Part shown: one piece after another, positions 45,410 to 55,897 of the stretch
How positions within the stretch are numbered: position 1 is the stretch's first letter
Layout: every line of letters begins with the position of its first letter
Source of the DNA: Lunularia cruciata
Lineage: Eukaryota; Streptophyta; Marchantiopsida; Lunulariales; Lunulariaceae
NCBI GenBank assembly: GCA_948567375.1
Contig: OX419762.1
Coordinates: forward strand, 44,869,034 to 44,933,033
Direction of reading: 5' to 3'
DNA length: 64,000 nt
Translations under genes and position numbers: made by a program
Notes under the pieces: generated by a model
Database searches by the model: none
Seen by the model: only the letters and a program-made list of their open reading frames with translations
What the model was told of the DNA's origin: nothing

Positions 45410-45418
45410 TATAAAAAT
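45410..45418 (+). promoter_or_regulatory. TATA box at the ORF start of copy B
   Basis: TATAAAAAT lies 27 bp before ATG 45437. Copy D (about 58249-58257, CTCTATAAAAATTGG on the minus strand) and copy C (about 55047-55055, GATATAAAATT) keep the same arrangement. Transcripts starting about 30 bp downstream would begin at or near the first ATG. Confidence 0.6.
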
Positions 45419-45436
45419 CAGGCTAAAGATGAAGCG

Positions 45437-47992
45437 ATGATAAGCAATTTCCCATCGCCGTTAAGAAGTTATCCTATAGGAGATCGTGGGAAGGGAAGTA
45501 TAGTCAAAGAAGCACTGGTGTGTCAAGAGGAAGTCGAGAGAGTTAAGCTGGGAATTAATAGGAAGAAAAGTCCCCAACCCAGAGTGGAAGAGAGAAAGAT
45601 GGGAGGTGGGAAGAAGAATTCCAAATTTGCAATGAGAAATCATGCAATTCAGAGGTTAGATTTGATCGCAAGAATTGAAGTCTTGAGCAGGCTTTGGATC
45701 ACATTCTTGGCATGGAACTGGAATGTTAGCTTTCTAGGGTTCATGATTGAGATCATTGAGAGTAAATGTCTTGATAGCCCTGAGGAAGAAAGGAAGAGAG
45801 GAAATCCAGCTCGATGGACAAAGTTGGATTGGAGGTTAGTACTCAAGAGAGAAGTAGGCGCAGAGCATGGTGCAACATTCTTGGGGAAGGGAGAAGTAGC
45901 CAAAGAAACCCAAGAAGTGAGAGATGTTTTCTCTTTGAAGCGCATGAAGAATGGCTACAAAGTGGAGAGCTATAGGGATCCTGTCAAGAGAGGGATTGTG
46001 AGTGCTCTAATGGCAATCTTGAAGCCGGAGAGAACGACTTATGTGATGAAGCACCAAGCGGTGTTCTTCCATAAGATGTTTGTAGGAGAGCCAATTAACT
46101 GGGTGAAGTGTCTTCATGGGAAGAGATGACATATGGTGCGGAATTTGCGAGACAAAGTCACCTCCACATTACATTGTGCCATTTGCAGCCCATTTCTAGC
46201 TGGGGCTGAACTTGCTCAATGCGGTGGAGCAAAATAAGATGGTGTCCCATTTCCATCCTAAAATAAGAAGAGATGTCGATGTGGAGGAGCAGCAATACAT
46301 TCTTCAGATCAAGAGCAATGATGAGTACTACGCGTAGACAGGGCAGAGTGTGCAGTTGGAAGTGAGCACTCCAAAGTCAAAGAAGAGGAGTCGACAAGGA
46401 GAAGAAGAAGTAGAGAAAGCAAGACCTCAGAAGGCTAGAAGGGTAAGCCCGAGGAAAGAAATGGTGGTAATCGCATTGTTGGAAGAAGAATCAGAAGGAG
46501 AAGCCCAGTGCAAGTCCAAAGACTTAGAGAGGGAGGAAGAACCTGAGGTCACATTGCAGAGTGGAGACACGAGTAGTAACAACAACGATGGAGTGGAGAT
46601 GAAATTAGTACCCAAAGAAGAGGAAGCCAAGATGGAGACGGAAGAGAAAGGCAACTCAAAACTGGAAGGCAAAGTTCCAGAACAAGAGGAGAAAAGAGTT
46701 ACAATTCAAAGGGAAGTTCATTTTAGACGGAAGATAAAAGTGTGAAGTGGGGCCGAGTAAGGTAAGAGAAGAGGAGAATGGAAGTTTGGGGAGTGAAAGA
46801 ATCCATTCCTATAAGGTGATTGCGGCTTAGAAGGCAAGTGTTGAGTGAGGAAGAGGCAAAGAAGGAGATAAGTCCGCAAGTCAAAATAATGCGAGTGAAG
46901 GAGTAAGTATCTGAGGGAGGTTGTGTGCTAGTTGTTGGTGAAGTTAGAGCACATGAAGAAGGAGATGCAGTCAAAGTGTCTGGAGGTGAAGATTGTGTTG
47001 CAGGTGTTAGCTCAATTAGAAGAAGAGAACTTGGAGTTAAAGAAGAGTATAATCCAAGGTGAGGAGGAAAGGGAAGTACTACGAGTAGATCCAGTAGTAC
47101 AGAATCAAGTGATCATGAACTTGAAGAGAGAAGAAAGGAATAAAGAGGGACTCATAGAGCAAAGTGACATAGCAAGGGAAAGATAAGTATGAAATCTGAG
47201 TATGAAAACTTGAAGTAGCAGTTTGCTGATTCAAAATTAGAAATTATCCATACTATGACAAGAGTAGTAGAGAAAGAGCAAGAGCTCAATAGAGTGATGG
47301 AGAGTGTAGAAGAGAAGAAGTAGCTCTGGCAAAGAGAGTTGACAATGAGATATAGAGAGGAAGAAAGGTTGAGATAGTTACTTCGCAATCAGGAGGAGAA
47401 GATTGTGCAGAAGGAGACTATGAAAGCCGAGTTCAAAGCGGAATTGGCAATGTACAAAGAAGATTGGCTTGCAGATCGAGAATGGGAGAGAAGAATGAGA
47501 TTGGAGCCATTGAAGGAGATTGTGATCAAGATGAATGCAATGCTGAATACAAAAGCCAGCGTGCAAATTGAAGAAATGAGACTGCATGAGTTGAAGTTGT
47601 TGGTGCAAGAGACGAGGAGGAGAAATACAAAGGATAAAGATTTGAATGCTTTACTTATCAGTCTCAAAACTTGTATAGATAGAAAGATATTGGAAGTAGA
47701 AGACAATATCACAATTAGATTAGACTTAGTGAAATTAGCGATAGATAAACTTTGGAATGATGTAAGAGAAAAACCCAAAGTAGATGAAGTATGAGTCCAG
47801 ATGTCTTCGGAATTACCATTGAAGATGTTAGAGAAGAGTGGGTCGCGAGATAAGGAGTTAGATGGATTACCCACTAGTGGAATTGCAAATCAAGAAAGAG
47901 AAATGTTAGAATTGGTAGCGGAATTAGGAGTTGTGAAACCCAAGGATAGAGTAGTAGTGAGTGAAGTTACTTTGTGATTAGAAGCCAAGGAA
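45437..47992 (+). pseudogene. LTR-embedded ORF of copy B: novel domain plus coiled coil
   Basis: Reading starts at ATG 45437 (MISNFPSPLRS; copy C has MSSRFPIPLSS, which supports the start). Codons 45632-46126 carry a conserved domain: HAIQRLDLIARIEVLSRLWI, TFLAWNWNVSFLGFM, RWTKLDWRLVLKRE, NGYKVESYRDPVKRGI and YVMKHQAVFFHKMFVGEPIN. A TGA at 46127 and frame changes interrupt it; text to about 46300 continues it (FHP, VEEQQYI). Then come a basic patch (KSKKRSRQGEEE, nuclear-signal-like), an acidic Ser/Glu linker (46350-46745) and a long coiled coil (46932-47186, 47405-47794). Total is about 850 codons. No known family is recognised. It is not gag, pol or a chromodomain protein by any motif I can see. 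Confidence 0.65.
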
Positions 47993-48815
47993 GAAGTAGA
48001 CATTGGATCGGAGTAGTAATAGTTTTGAGATAGGAAGAGGCAAATATGAAGAGGTGCATTATCAATTTAGATTTGCAAGTTAGAAGAGTTGTTATGGAAC
48101 GTTATAGTTGTTGTAACTATTGTTTGCTTCACTATTTAAGAGTGGCATTTGCAAGAAAATGTTGTTCAGTGCTCATTATTTTTGAGAATAGATAAAGCAA
48201 AGTGTTGTGAAGCAGTGCTCATTGTTTGAGCTTAATTTTGAGTATCAATTTTGTGCTTGTGTTTGTGAGTGTGTGGAGAAATTTGAAGTGCAAGTGAATG
48301 TGCTTGTTGGATGTTGGATTCTGTAGCCTTGATCTTTACTTTGTGTGTTTGATCTTGAGTGAAGTGCAATTGGAGAAATGCCTTGACAGATCTGAGAGGA
48401 ATTGTAGTGTTGGTAGTATTTTGCATTTGTGAGTGTAGTGCAAAGTTGATGTGAAGCAATTTTGATTGAGGAAGTTGTGCCTTCAGTGGAGGGGTGGAAC
48501 ACAATTCTGAGGCAAAGTCATTTTGCAATGAAGTGCCATTTTTGAAAGAGCCTGAATCATCACAATCAAGATTGTTTGGAAAGATTTGATGGAGTTGTGA
48601 TTAAGAAGTGTTAATTCATGATAAGACTGCGAGTCAGTGCTTGTTACTCTCTTTTGGGTGTAGTTTCTACCTGAGAGACTAAAGATGCAACCAAGAAGAA
48701 CTAGATTTTTAATATTTGCTTCGTATTTGGGAATTTCTGACTCATATCTCTGCGGGAACAAACTTTACTTACCTGATTACCGCAAAAGTGATATTTGTCG
48801 GGTTGTCACACATTG

Positions 48816-50510
48816 CAATGCTTCCTCTTTGAAATCTCAATTTTATAGGCCTTTGCTGATTGGTCATTCTTCAATCACTTCTTTGTGTTACTCACAGATT
48901 CTATGAGTTTGTTTCTTGTCACTTTCAAGAACATCTTGGTCCTGAGGTAGTCACTTTCTTCTCGCGTACTTTCTTGATTGGCAAAACCCAAAGAAGGTTA
49001 TTACATGTTCTTTCAATCAGGTTGTACTAACCACTACAAAGTCCTTGTCTTCATACTTCCTTCTGTCCAACCCATATTCAAGTTTAGTTTTTCCCTAGTG
49101 TGGAGAAGCTCATTCAATTGATATAGATTTAGCAATAAGGTAGATGGTGTGCAAAAGCGCCGGCCAATTTTTGAGCACAGAAGGAGCAAATTTTGAGCAG
49201 TGGTTGTGATTTTGAGCTCAAGAGGTGAAGGTAGGACCAATTTGTTGCGAGTTGGGCTCAGAAAGTCAAATTGAAGGTGGAGTTGGGAAGCTATTCTTGT
49301 AAATTTGTGATTTAGAGAAACCCATGTTTCAATTTGGCTCAAGTTTTGAGCAATGGTTGTGATTTTGAGCTTAAGAGGTGGAGGCAGGACCAATTTGTTG
49401 CAAGTTGGGCTTGGAAAGTCAAATTGAAGGTGGAGTTGGGAAGCTATTCTTGTAAATTTGTGATTTAGAGACCCATGTTTTCAATTTGGCTCAAGTGAAG
49501 AGTTAGCGGGGGATTTGGCAGTCAGCTAACTTTAGGGTTTAAGTCAAATTTTGGCCAAATTTGGAGGAGTTTTGCTATTTGGCCAGATTTGGAGAAGTTT
49601 TGGTAGTTTGGAAGACCTTTGCAAGTTTGGAGGAGTTTTTCCAAATTTTGGAAGAGGTTTGAAGTGGCAAGAAGAAAGGCCTCATTTGGGCATTTAGAGG
49701 CTTCGAGGCATAGGCTGTGGGCTATGAGAGGCTACGAAGGCCTAGAAGGGCCAACAAGCTAGCTTGTTGGCGTGAGGCGAGCTAGTTTAGAGTGGATCTT
49801 GGTCATTGGTTGGCAAAATTTGCCTTTCCTGTTAGATTGTGCGCAACAGGGCTTGATCCCTAGATCTCTTATTCCTAGATTAGTGCCCTAGCCAATTGGT
49901 CCACCCTCATTTGTTGTCCTAGTGACTGTGCCACTATTATCTATACACATGTAGCTTTGGCTAGGAGAGGTAGTTTGATCCCATTCTTGGTGATCCTGGT
50001 AGCTTAGGACTTAGATATGAACTTCTCTTATGTCAAATGCCAAATGGTTGCAAAGTCAGTCCCGTGTTGTTTTATGAGATGGACGGTTTTCATTTAGATT
50101 TCTTGTGATTGGACCTCCTCCATTCTTTACTTCCTGTTTTTGCACCATGTTTGTGTGAGGTACCTTGACTTTTGAGCATTGGTGCTCTAGTGTGCTCTCA
50201 ATAGTGAGGCTGGAATGATGACCAGTCAGACAACCTTTGTTTCTTTGGTGAGGTAGGAAGTGATGACCTACAGATCACGAGAGTGCATGTTATGATGGCA
50301 GGTTACATGTTGCACTTCCCCTAGTATAGTTATCTTGGTTAGAGTTACATTAGTGGGTGGTGCTTAGTTGGTATTGGCACTTGGTGGTGTTGGCACGTGG
50401 TGGTGTTGGCACTTGGTGGGGTACTTGCGGTTGCAATTTGTTGTTGCAGTTGGTGGTTCTGGTTTGTTGTTGCGGTTACTTTGTCATGACGGAGTTCTTT
50501 GGGGATTTTG
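48816..50510. other. promoter side of copy E, then unassigned sequence
   Basis: Left part (to about 48850) is the E promoter region with a minus-strand TATA box. A 150-bp tandem duplication is at 49195-49496. From 50353 to 50478 the sequence is TGGTGG/TTGGCAC-rich. No gene is supported. Confidence 0.4.
49195..49496. repeat. tandem duplication, about 150-bp unit
   Basis: gagca(g/a)tggttgtgatttt starts at 49195 and 49348. The copies share gttgggaagctattcttgta and are over 90 percent identical by eye. Confidence 0.88.
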
Positions 50511-50514
50511 GATG

Positions 50515-51687
50515 AGATAGCCTTGCAATACGCAATGGGTTTACTCGAAGTGGCACTCGGTATCAGCCTGTATCTCAGGTCCCAATGAGGGAGGAGATTG
50601 ACTTTGAGTTGGAGTTTGACACCGTAGATGATTCAGTTAAGAGTGCACTTGGTGTGTCCACACTGTTGTTGTGGGACATGGACAAGATTTATGGGGCTTC
50701 CAAAGGTCCCAAGCATTACTTCGGTACAGTGGGTACCATTGAGTTGGATGACTTCATTTAGGAGTTTGATAGTTGGTGTGATTTGCAACAGATGTGGAAC
50801 CTGACTTTGTTTACACCTTTCATGGCATGGAAGGGGTTGTTTCAGCATCTGGAGGGTCCACCAATGGATGACTACCATGAGTTTAGGAGAGCTCATTTGG
50901 AGGATATTGAGTTATGGACATAGTATTGGTCTTCGAACTATATCTCTATCACTTTAGGCTCAGTGGCCAAGAGTAGATTGGCTATACCTATGAGTTCTAG
51001 CTCAAGTAGTGTTGGTGGAGCTAGTGGAGGTGCACTAGCTAGAGATACTTCTACTACGAGTGGAGGTACCACTGGAGAGAGACTACGCAAGGCATACACT
51101 CGCATGAGGCGGTTGATCAGTTTCACTCAAGGAGTTATTGAGGCCCAAGCAGTCCAGTTTTGGTATGGGATACTAGACAGGGAGTTACGACATAGAGTTT
51201 GTGATGCTACATTGTTGCAAGCTACTTTGCCCACTTTGGAAGTGGTCTTTGGTTGGCTGAGCATATTGAGCTCAACATAGTGGAGGAGAGAGTGGTGACA
51301 TCTGGATTTGGTAGGGAGGCCTCATCCACGGCTGTGACTTCTTCTAGAGTGCAGTAGAGTGTGCCATGCCCAATTGGTTTTCAAGGTTAGGGTGGATAGC
51401 CCAGATCCTATGGAGCGAGTAGAGGGCCTAGTGGAGCTAGACCTTACCTTCATTTTTGGGTCAATAGTAGCTAGTGAGTGGTAGTGTTACTTGCTTGACT
51501 TAGGGTGGACCTCACCATAGGAGAGAGTGTACTCAAGGCAGTGGACCTCATACCTCTGATGCATCACAACCAGCACAGAGGCAATGTTAGCATTGCAATA
51601 GATTTGGTCACACTAGTGACCAGTGCTTTGACCTACACCTAGAGTTACGGAGTGGTATGGCTGCTATGGCAGGTAGTAGAGGAGCTT
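50515..51687 (+). pseudogene. gypsy-type gag fragment with zinc knuckle
   Basis: A plus-strand frame running with a few stops. It contains FELEFDTVDDSVKSALGVS, a segment GTIELDDFI, WCDLQQMWNLTLFTPFMAWK and PPMDDYHEFRRAHLEDIELW, then a Ser/Gly linker and QGVIEAQAVQFWYGILDREL. Near 51585-51630 is a CCHC knuckle (CxxC then NRFGHTSDQC) with a TAG inside its first spacer. The fragment is cut at 51687 by copy C, and its reading direction resumes at 55438. Its LTR and pol are not in view. Confidence 0.6.
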
Positions 51688-54600
51688 TGTGACAACTCGG
51701 AAAATATCACTTTTGCGGTAATTGGGTAAGTAAAGTTTGTTCCCGCAGAGATACCAATCTGAATTGGTCAAATACAAAGCAAAGTAACAATCTTCATTTC
51801 TTCTTGGTTGCGTCTTTAATCTCTCAGGTAGAAACCACACCCAGAAGAGAGTAACAAGCTCACAATCTTGACTACTTGTCATGAATGCACACTCCCATAA
51901 TCACAACATAGCAAATTTTGTCCAAATAAATCTTGATTGTGATGATTCGGATTCTCCCAAAGACGGCACTTCACTATAAAATGACTTTGCCTCAAACTTG
52001 TGTTCTACCTCTCCACTGAAAGCACAACTTCCTTGATTGAAATTGCTTCACATCAACTTTGAGCTGCACTCACAAATGAAAAATACTACCAACACTATAA
52101 TTCCTCTCAGATCTATCAAGGCATTGCTCCAATTGCACTTCACTCAAGATCAAACACACAGAATGAAGATCAAGGCTACGGAATCCAACATCCAACAAGC
52201 ACATTGATTTGCACTTCAAAATTCTCCATACACTCATAAACACACACAAAAAGTTGATACTCGGAATTAAGCTCAAGCGACGAGCACTATAAACAACACT
52301 TCACTTTATCTATCTTCAGAAATATGAATACTAAACAACATAACACTGTGAATGCCACCTTTAAATAGTGAAGCAAATGACAATTCTAACAAAAATACCA
52401 TTTTATAACAACTCTTCCTACCTGTAGATCCAAACTGACAATGCAACACTTCATAACTGCCTCTTCAAATCTCAAATCTATTTCTACCCCAATCCAATGT
52501 CTACCTTGTCATCGGCTTTCAAACCCAATGATCTTCCTATCACTTCTCCTTCTTCGGGTATATCTACCACTACTAAATCCTTCACTATTTCTACTATCTC
52601 TTCTCTACAATCTACAATTGAGGTCATGGGTAATCCATCTACTTCTTTATCTTGCAACCCACTCTTCTGTAATGTGTCAAATAAAAAGTCCAAAAACACT
52701 TAGATTCCTACTTCTACAACATCGTACTTCCTCTCCTCTTTCACACTACTCCTAATTCTTTCTAACTCTGACTTGACTAAATCTAATCTGAGATTGACAT
52801 TGTCTCCTACTTCTAACATCTTCCGATCTACTTGCTCCCTTAATCGGATCAATAAAGTGTTCATATCCACATCTTTTGCTTTCCTCTTTTGAGTTTCCTG
52901 CACAAGCAACTTTAACTCATGTAGACATGCTTCTTCCAATCTCCCTTCAGCCTCTATGCTCAAGATTGCTCGCAACTTTCCTGCAACTTCTCCTACAAAT
53001 TCCAACTCATAACCTCAAGATTGCTCTGCCTTCAACTCTTTGCGGTACATCTTCAACTCATCTTTGTACTCAGCAACAAGCATTTTCTTCTCCTCCGCAT
53101 ACTGTAAACTTTGTAACTCAGCACTTCGTACCAGCTTGTGCAATCTTTCTTCTTGTCAATGCATGACTGCCAACTTCTCTGCCATGCTTGATCCTTCACG
53201 GCTGCACTCTTCCTCAAGCTTTCCAACTCCTGCTCCATTATTGCGGCCATCGCCTTCACATGAATACTCTTGATGTGCACATCACTGACCTCCTCTTTCA
53301 TCTTGGTCAGCAGCATTGCCTGCTCTTTCAATTCTTTGGCTTGCTTTTGCATTTCCTTACCTCTTGACTCAAAACTCTCTTGCAACTTCTTGAAAGTTTT
53401 CTTCTTCAAGATTGCATCCACCTGTAGTTCTTCAACTTCCTTGTCTCTTTGGACTACACGCTCCTGCAAACCCTTCACTTCAACTAGCAGATACTTCACC
53501 ACCTACAACTCATTTGTCACCTTCATACGATCTTGAGGAATAACCTTTTGGTGCTCCTTCAATAGTTCCAACAATGGAGTGACAACCTTTGATAGATATT
53601 GTATTCCGCCAAAGTTCTCTTCATCTTTGGCCCCATCTTTGTACTTTGCCTCTTCCATCAGCTCTTTCTGCTAAAGTCGTGATCTTTGTATCTACAGAGA
53701 CATTGCTTCCAAGCTTCCTTCTTCCATACCTATTGAACTCGGTCCGTAGGGTACTCCTTTTGTCTTTCAGCCCCCTTCTCTTCCACAACCAAGGCTACGC
53801 AATGATTTGTCTTTCTTGGTACACTGTCAATCATCGCATGACAAGCTTCACCCACTCCAACCCATAGCTAAACCTTGTGTTCACCCTCACTCTCACTTCC
53901 GGATTCCTCACTTTGTAAAGTGAGTTTGTCTTCTTTTGAGTCCTCTCCTTGAGACTCTGTCTTCCCTTTAGCTTTGGTTTCCGGCGGTGCTTCTTTCACC
54001 ATCTTCTTACTCTACAAAACCAGTCTTTGGGTCTTCCTTTGTGCTAGAGGCAACTTTGCATCTTTGGGTTTAATGCACTTCTTCTTCTTTGGGCTTGTGA
54101 CTTCTTCTATCTTCCATTGTCTTGTCCTCAAGAAGTGATCATCACTGGCTTGCAGGTGTGCCATATATTGTTGCTCTTCTTCATCCGCTTCATGTGCCAA
54201 TTTGGGATGGAAATGTGACACCATGCAACACCTCTCCTCTATTGTCAGAAAGTTCAAGCCAAAGTAGAAGTGTGCTGCAAATGGTGCAAAATATTGTGGA
54301 GGTGAACATGTCCTCCAATTGACCACCATCTGTCTTGTTTGCTGGTGAAAACACTTTGCCCAGTTCACCTTCACTCTTGCAAACATCTAGTGGAAAAAGA
54401 CCGCCTATTGCATGTTCACGTAAGTCATTTGTTCTAGTTTGAACATGGCCATTATCATCTCCACAATACTTTTTTTAATCGGGTCCCAATAGGACTCCAC
54501 CTTGTAATCATTCGTTGTATGCGGAGCAAAGAACAAATTTTGGATCTCTGCTGTCTCCTCTACAGCATCACACTTCCAATAGAAGGTGATCCCCATCGGT

Positions 54601-55437
54601 TCTCTTGCTTCCTTCTCCAACACTAACCTCCAATTAGACTCAGTCCATCGAGCCAGATTTCCTCTCTTGCCCTTGACTTTGGGGCCTTCCTCACAATTAT
54701 TGGCTGCTATCTCTGCCATGACTCCTAAGAAACTAAAATTCTAGTTCCATGCTAAGAAAGTAATGCAAAGTCTATTCAAGACTTCAATTCTTGCTATGAC
54801 GTCCAACCTACAAATTGTGAAACTTTGCACTGCTAGAGCATTTGTAACCTTCTTTGCCATGATATGCTCTCTTGTTCTTTGGCACTGGAAAACTATTCCT
54901 TCTCCTAGACAAAACACTCTAATCCCTTTTGGATTTTGGAAAATCTCACTCTCAATTGGCTTCCTAACACACATTACTGCATGACAACTACTCAGAGGGA
55001 TTGGAAATCTACTTGACATATTCAACTTGTTCTTGCGCAATTGCAATTTTATATCCAAATTACTCCAAATTGTAGTTATTCTTCAGTTGATTTCAAAATT
55101 AACTTCCCCTTCTTCTGCATGTTGCTATCCTATCACTATCAAGATATGCTTCTTCTACCTCCACCATTTCTTGAAGTGTACTTTCTTGCCACGTACCAAG
55201 GTTGTTAGATGGTCTTTGTATCGGCCTTTGCTTCTCGATCTAAAGATGATGCTCTTCGGACTTCTTTCTTTGTACACCTCTCTTGAGTACCTCCATCATT
55301 GGATCCAAAGTCGACTTCTTTGGATTTCCTTCAAAGACACTCCCATCCATTCCTTCTTTTGCAATTCAGCTTTCTTTGCTTACTTCTTCTCCCAAATGCT
55401 AATAAACAGAAAAAAAACAAAAAATGTGGGCACCACA
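51688..55437 (-). mobile_element. long-LTR family, copy C: solo LTR-like unit with ORF
   Basis: 3750 bp. Plus-strand ends are TGTGACAAC and GGGCACCACA. Flanks AGCTT (51683-51687) and AGCTC (55438-55442) match at 4 of 5 bases. It holds the complete architecture on the minus strand: outer end, TATA box, ORF and 3' region. It interrupts the plus-strand gag fragment. Confidence 0.8.
52484..55019 (-). pseudogene. LTR-embedded ORF of copy C
   Basis: Starts MSSRFPIPLSS. The conserved domain follows: TICRLDVIARIEVLNRLCIT, RWTESNWRLVLEKE, DYKVESYWDPIKKSI, then (54386-54012) MFARVKVNWAKCFHQQTRQM and FAPFAAHFYFGLNFLTIEER, and a basic patch with PKKKK. The coiled coil runs through 53502-53053 (QERVVQRDKEVEELQVDAIL) and 53005-52484. 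Open stretches are separated by stops and shifts. Domain order and spacing equal copy B. Confidence 0.65.
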
Positions 55438-55897
55438 AGCTCCAATTCATGGAGGACGATGTAGTAGAGGTGGTGGTAGTGGATCTACACCTAGTAGGTA
55501 TGCAGTACCTCCCCTTACTTTTGATATAGTTATGGCTACTTGGATTGATCAATTGGAGCAGAGATTAGCTAGTATGGCAATTGCTCAAAGGAGATCAGAT
55601 TCGGGTGTTGAGGCTTCCACCTCATATGCTGGTGATAGAGATGCTTTGGATTTCATGTGCGGAGCAGCATAAGTGGATGCATCTGTAGCAATGACTAGGA
55701 GTGCAGTAGATGCTCTAGAGCCTAGAGGAGCATCAATGGAGTTGGATCCACAAAGAGGAGAGGTTGGGAGATAGGTCAGACTTCCCCAATTTTTCACGCT
55801 ATTTGATGCATTGTAGATGACATCCATGGTTCCTAGACCTCCCAATGCAGGTGTGGTAGGTGGTGATGGAGTGCATGATGGACTACCTGCTAGTCAA
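55438..55897 (+). other. continuation of the plus-strand gag element between copies C and D
   Basis: 460 bp with a plus-strand open stretch (RGGGSGSTPSRYAVPP, DQLEQRLASMAIAQRR) and two later stops. It reads in the direction of the gag fragment left of copy C. Whether it is gag or an adjacent part of that element is not clear. Confidence 0.4.

Larger units (their letters stand above)
41945..48810 (+). mobile_element. long-LTR family, copy B: 6.9-kb solo LTR-like unit with ORF
   Basis: Ends are TGTGGTACCCACA and GGGTTGTCACA, flanked by perfect CATTG duplications (41940-41944 and 48811-48815). No internal LTR pair, primer site or pol is present. The first 375 bp match the outer end of copy D. 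Then comes 3 kb of purine-rich sequence absent from C and D, then a TATA box, the ORF (45437 to about 47990) and an AT-rich 3' part shared with A, C and D. The TG...CA ends and 5-bp duplications point to LTR-retrotransposon integration. The length is exceptional for an LTR. Confidence 0.85.

Noticed and set aside
41945-48810. Helitron or DNA transposon interpretation of the long units
   Set aside because: Ends are TG...CA with 5-bp duplications and, for copy D, an adjacent polypurine tract; no transposase, Rep/helicase or long terminal inverted repeats are seen.
50353-50478. CRISPR-like or regular repeat array
   Set aside because: Irregular TGGTGG/TTGGCAC simple repeats without spacers; the genome is eukaryotic.
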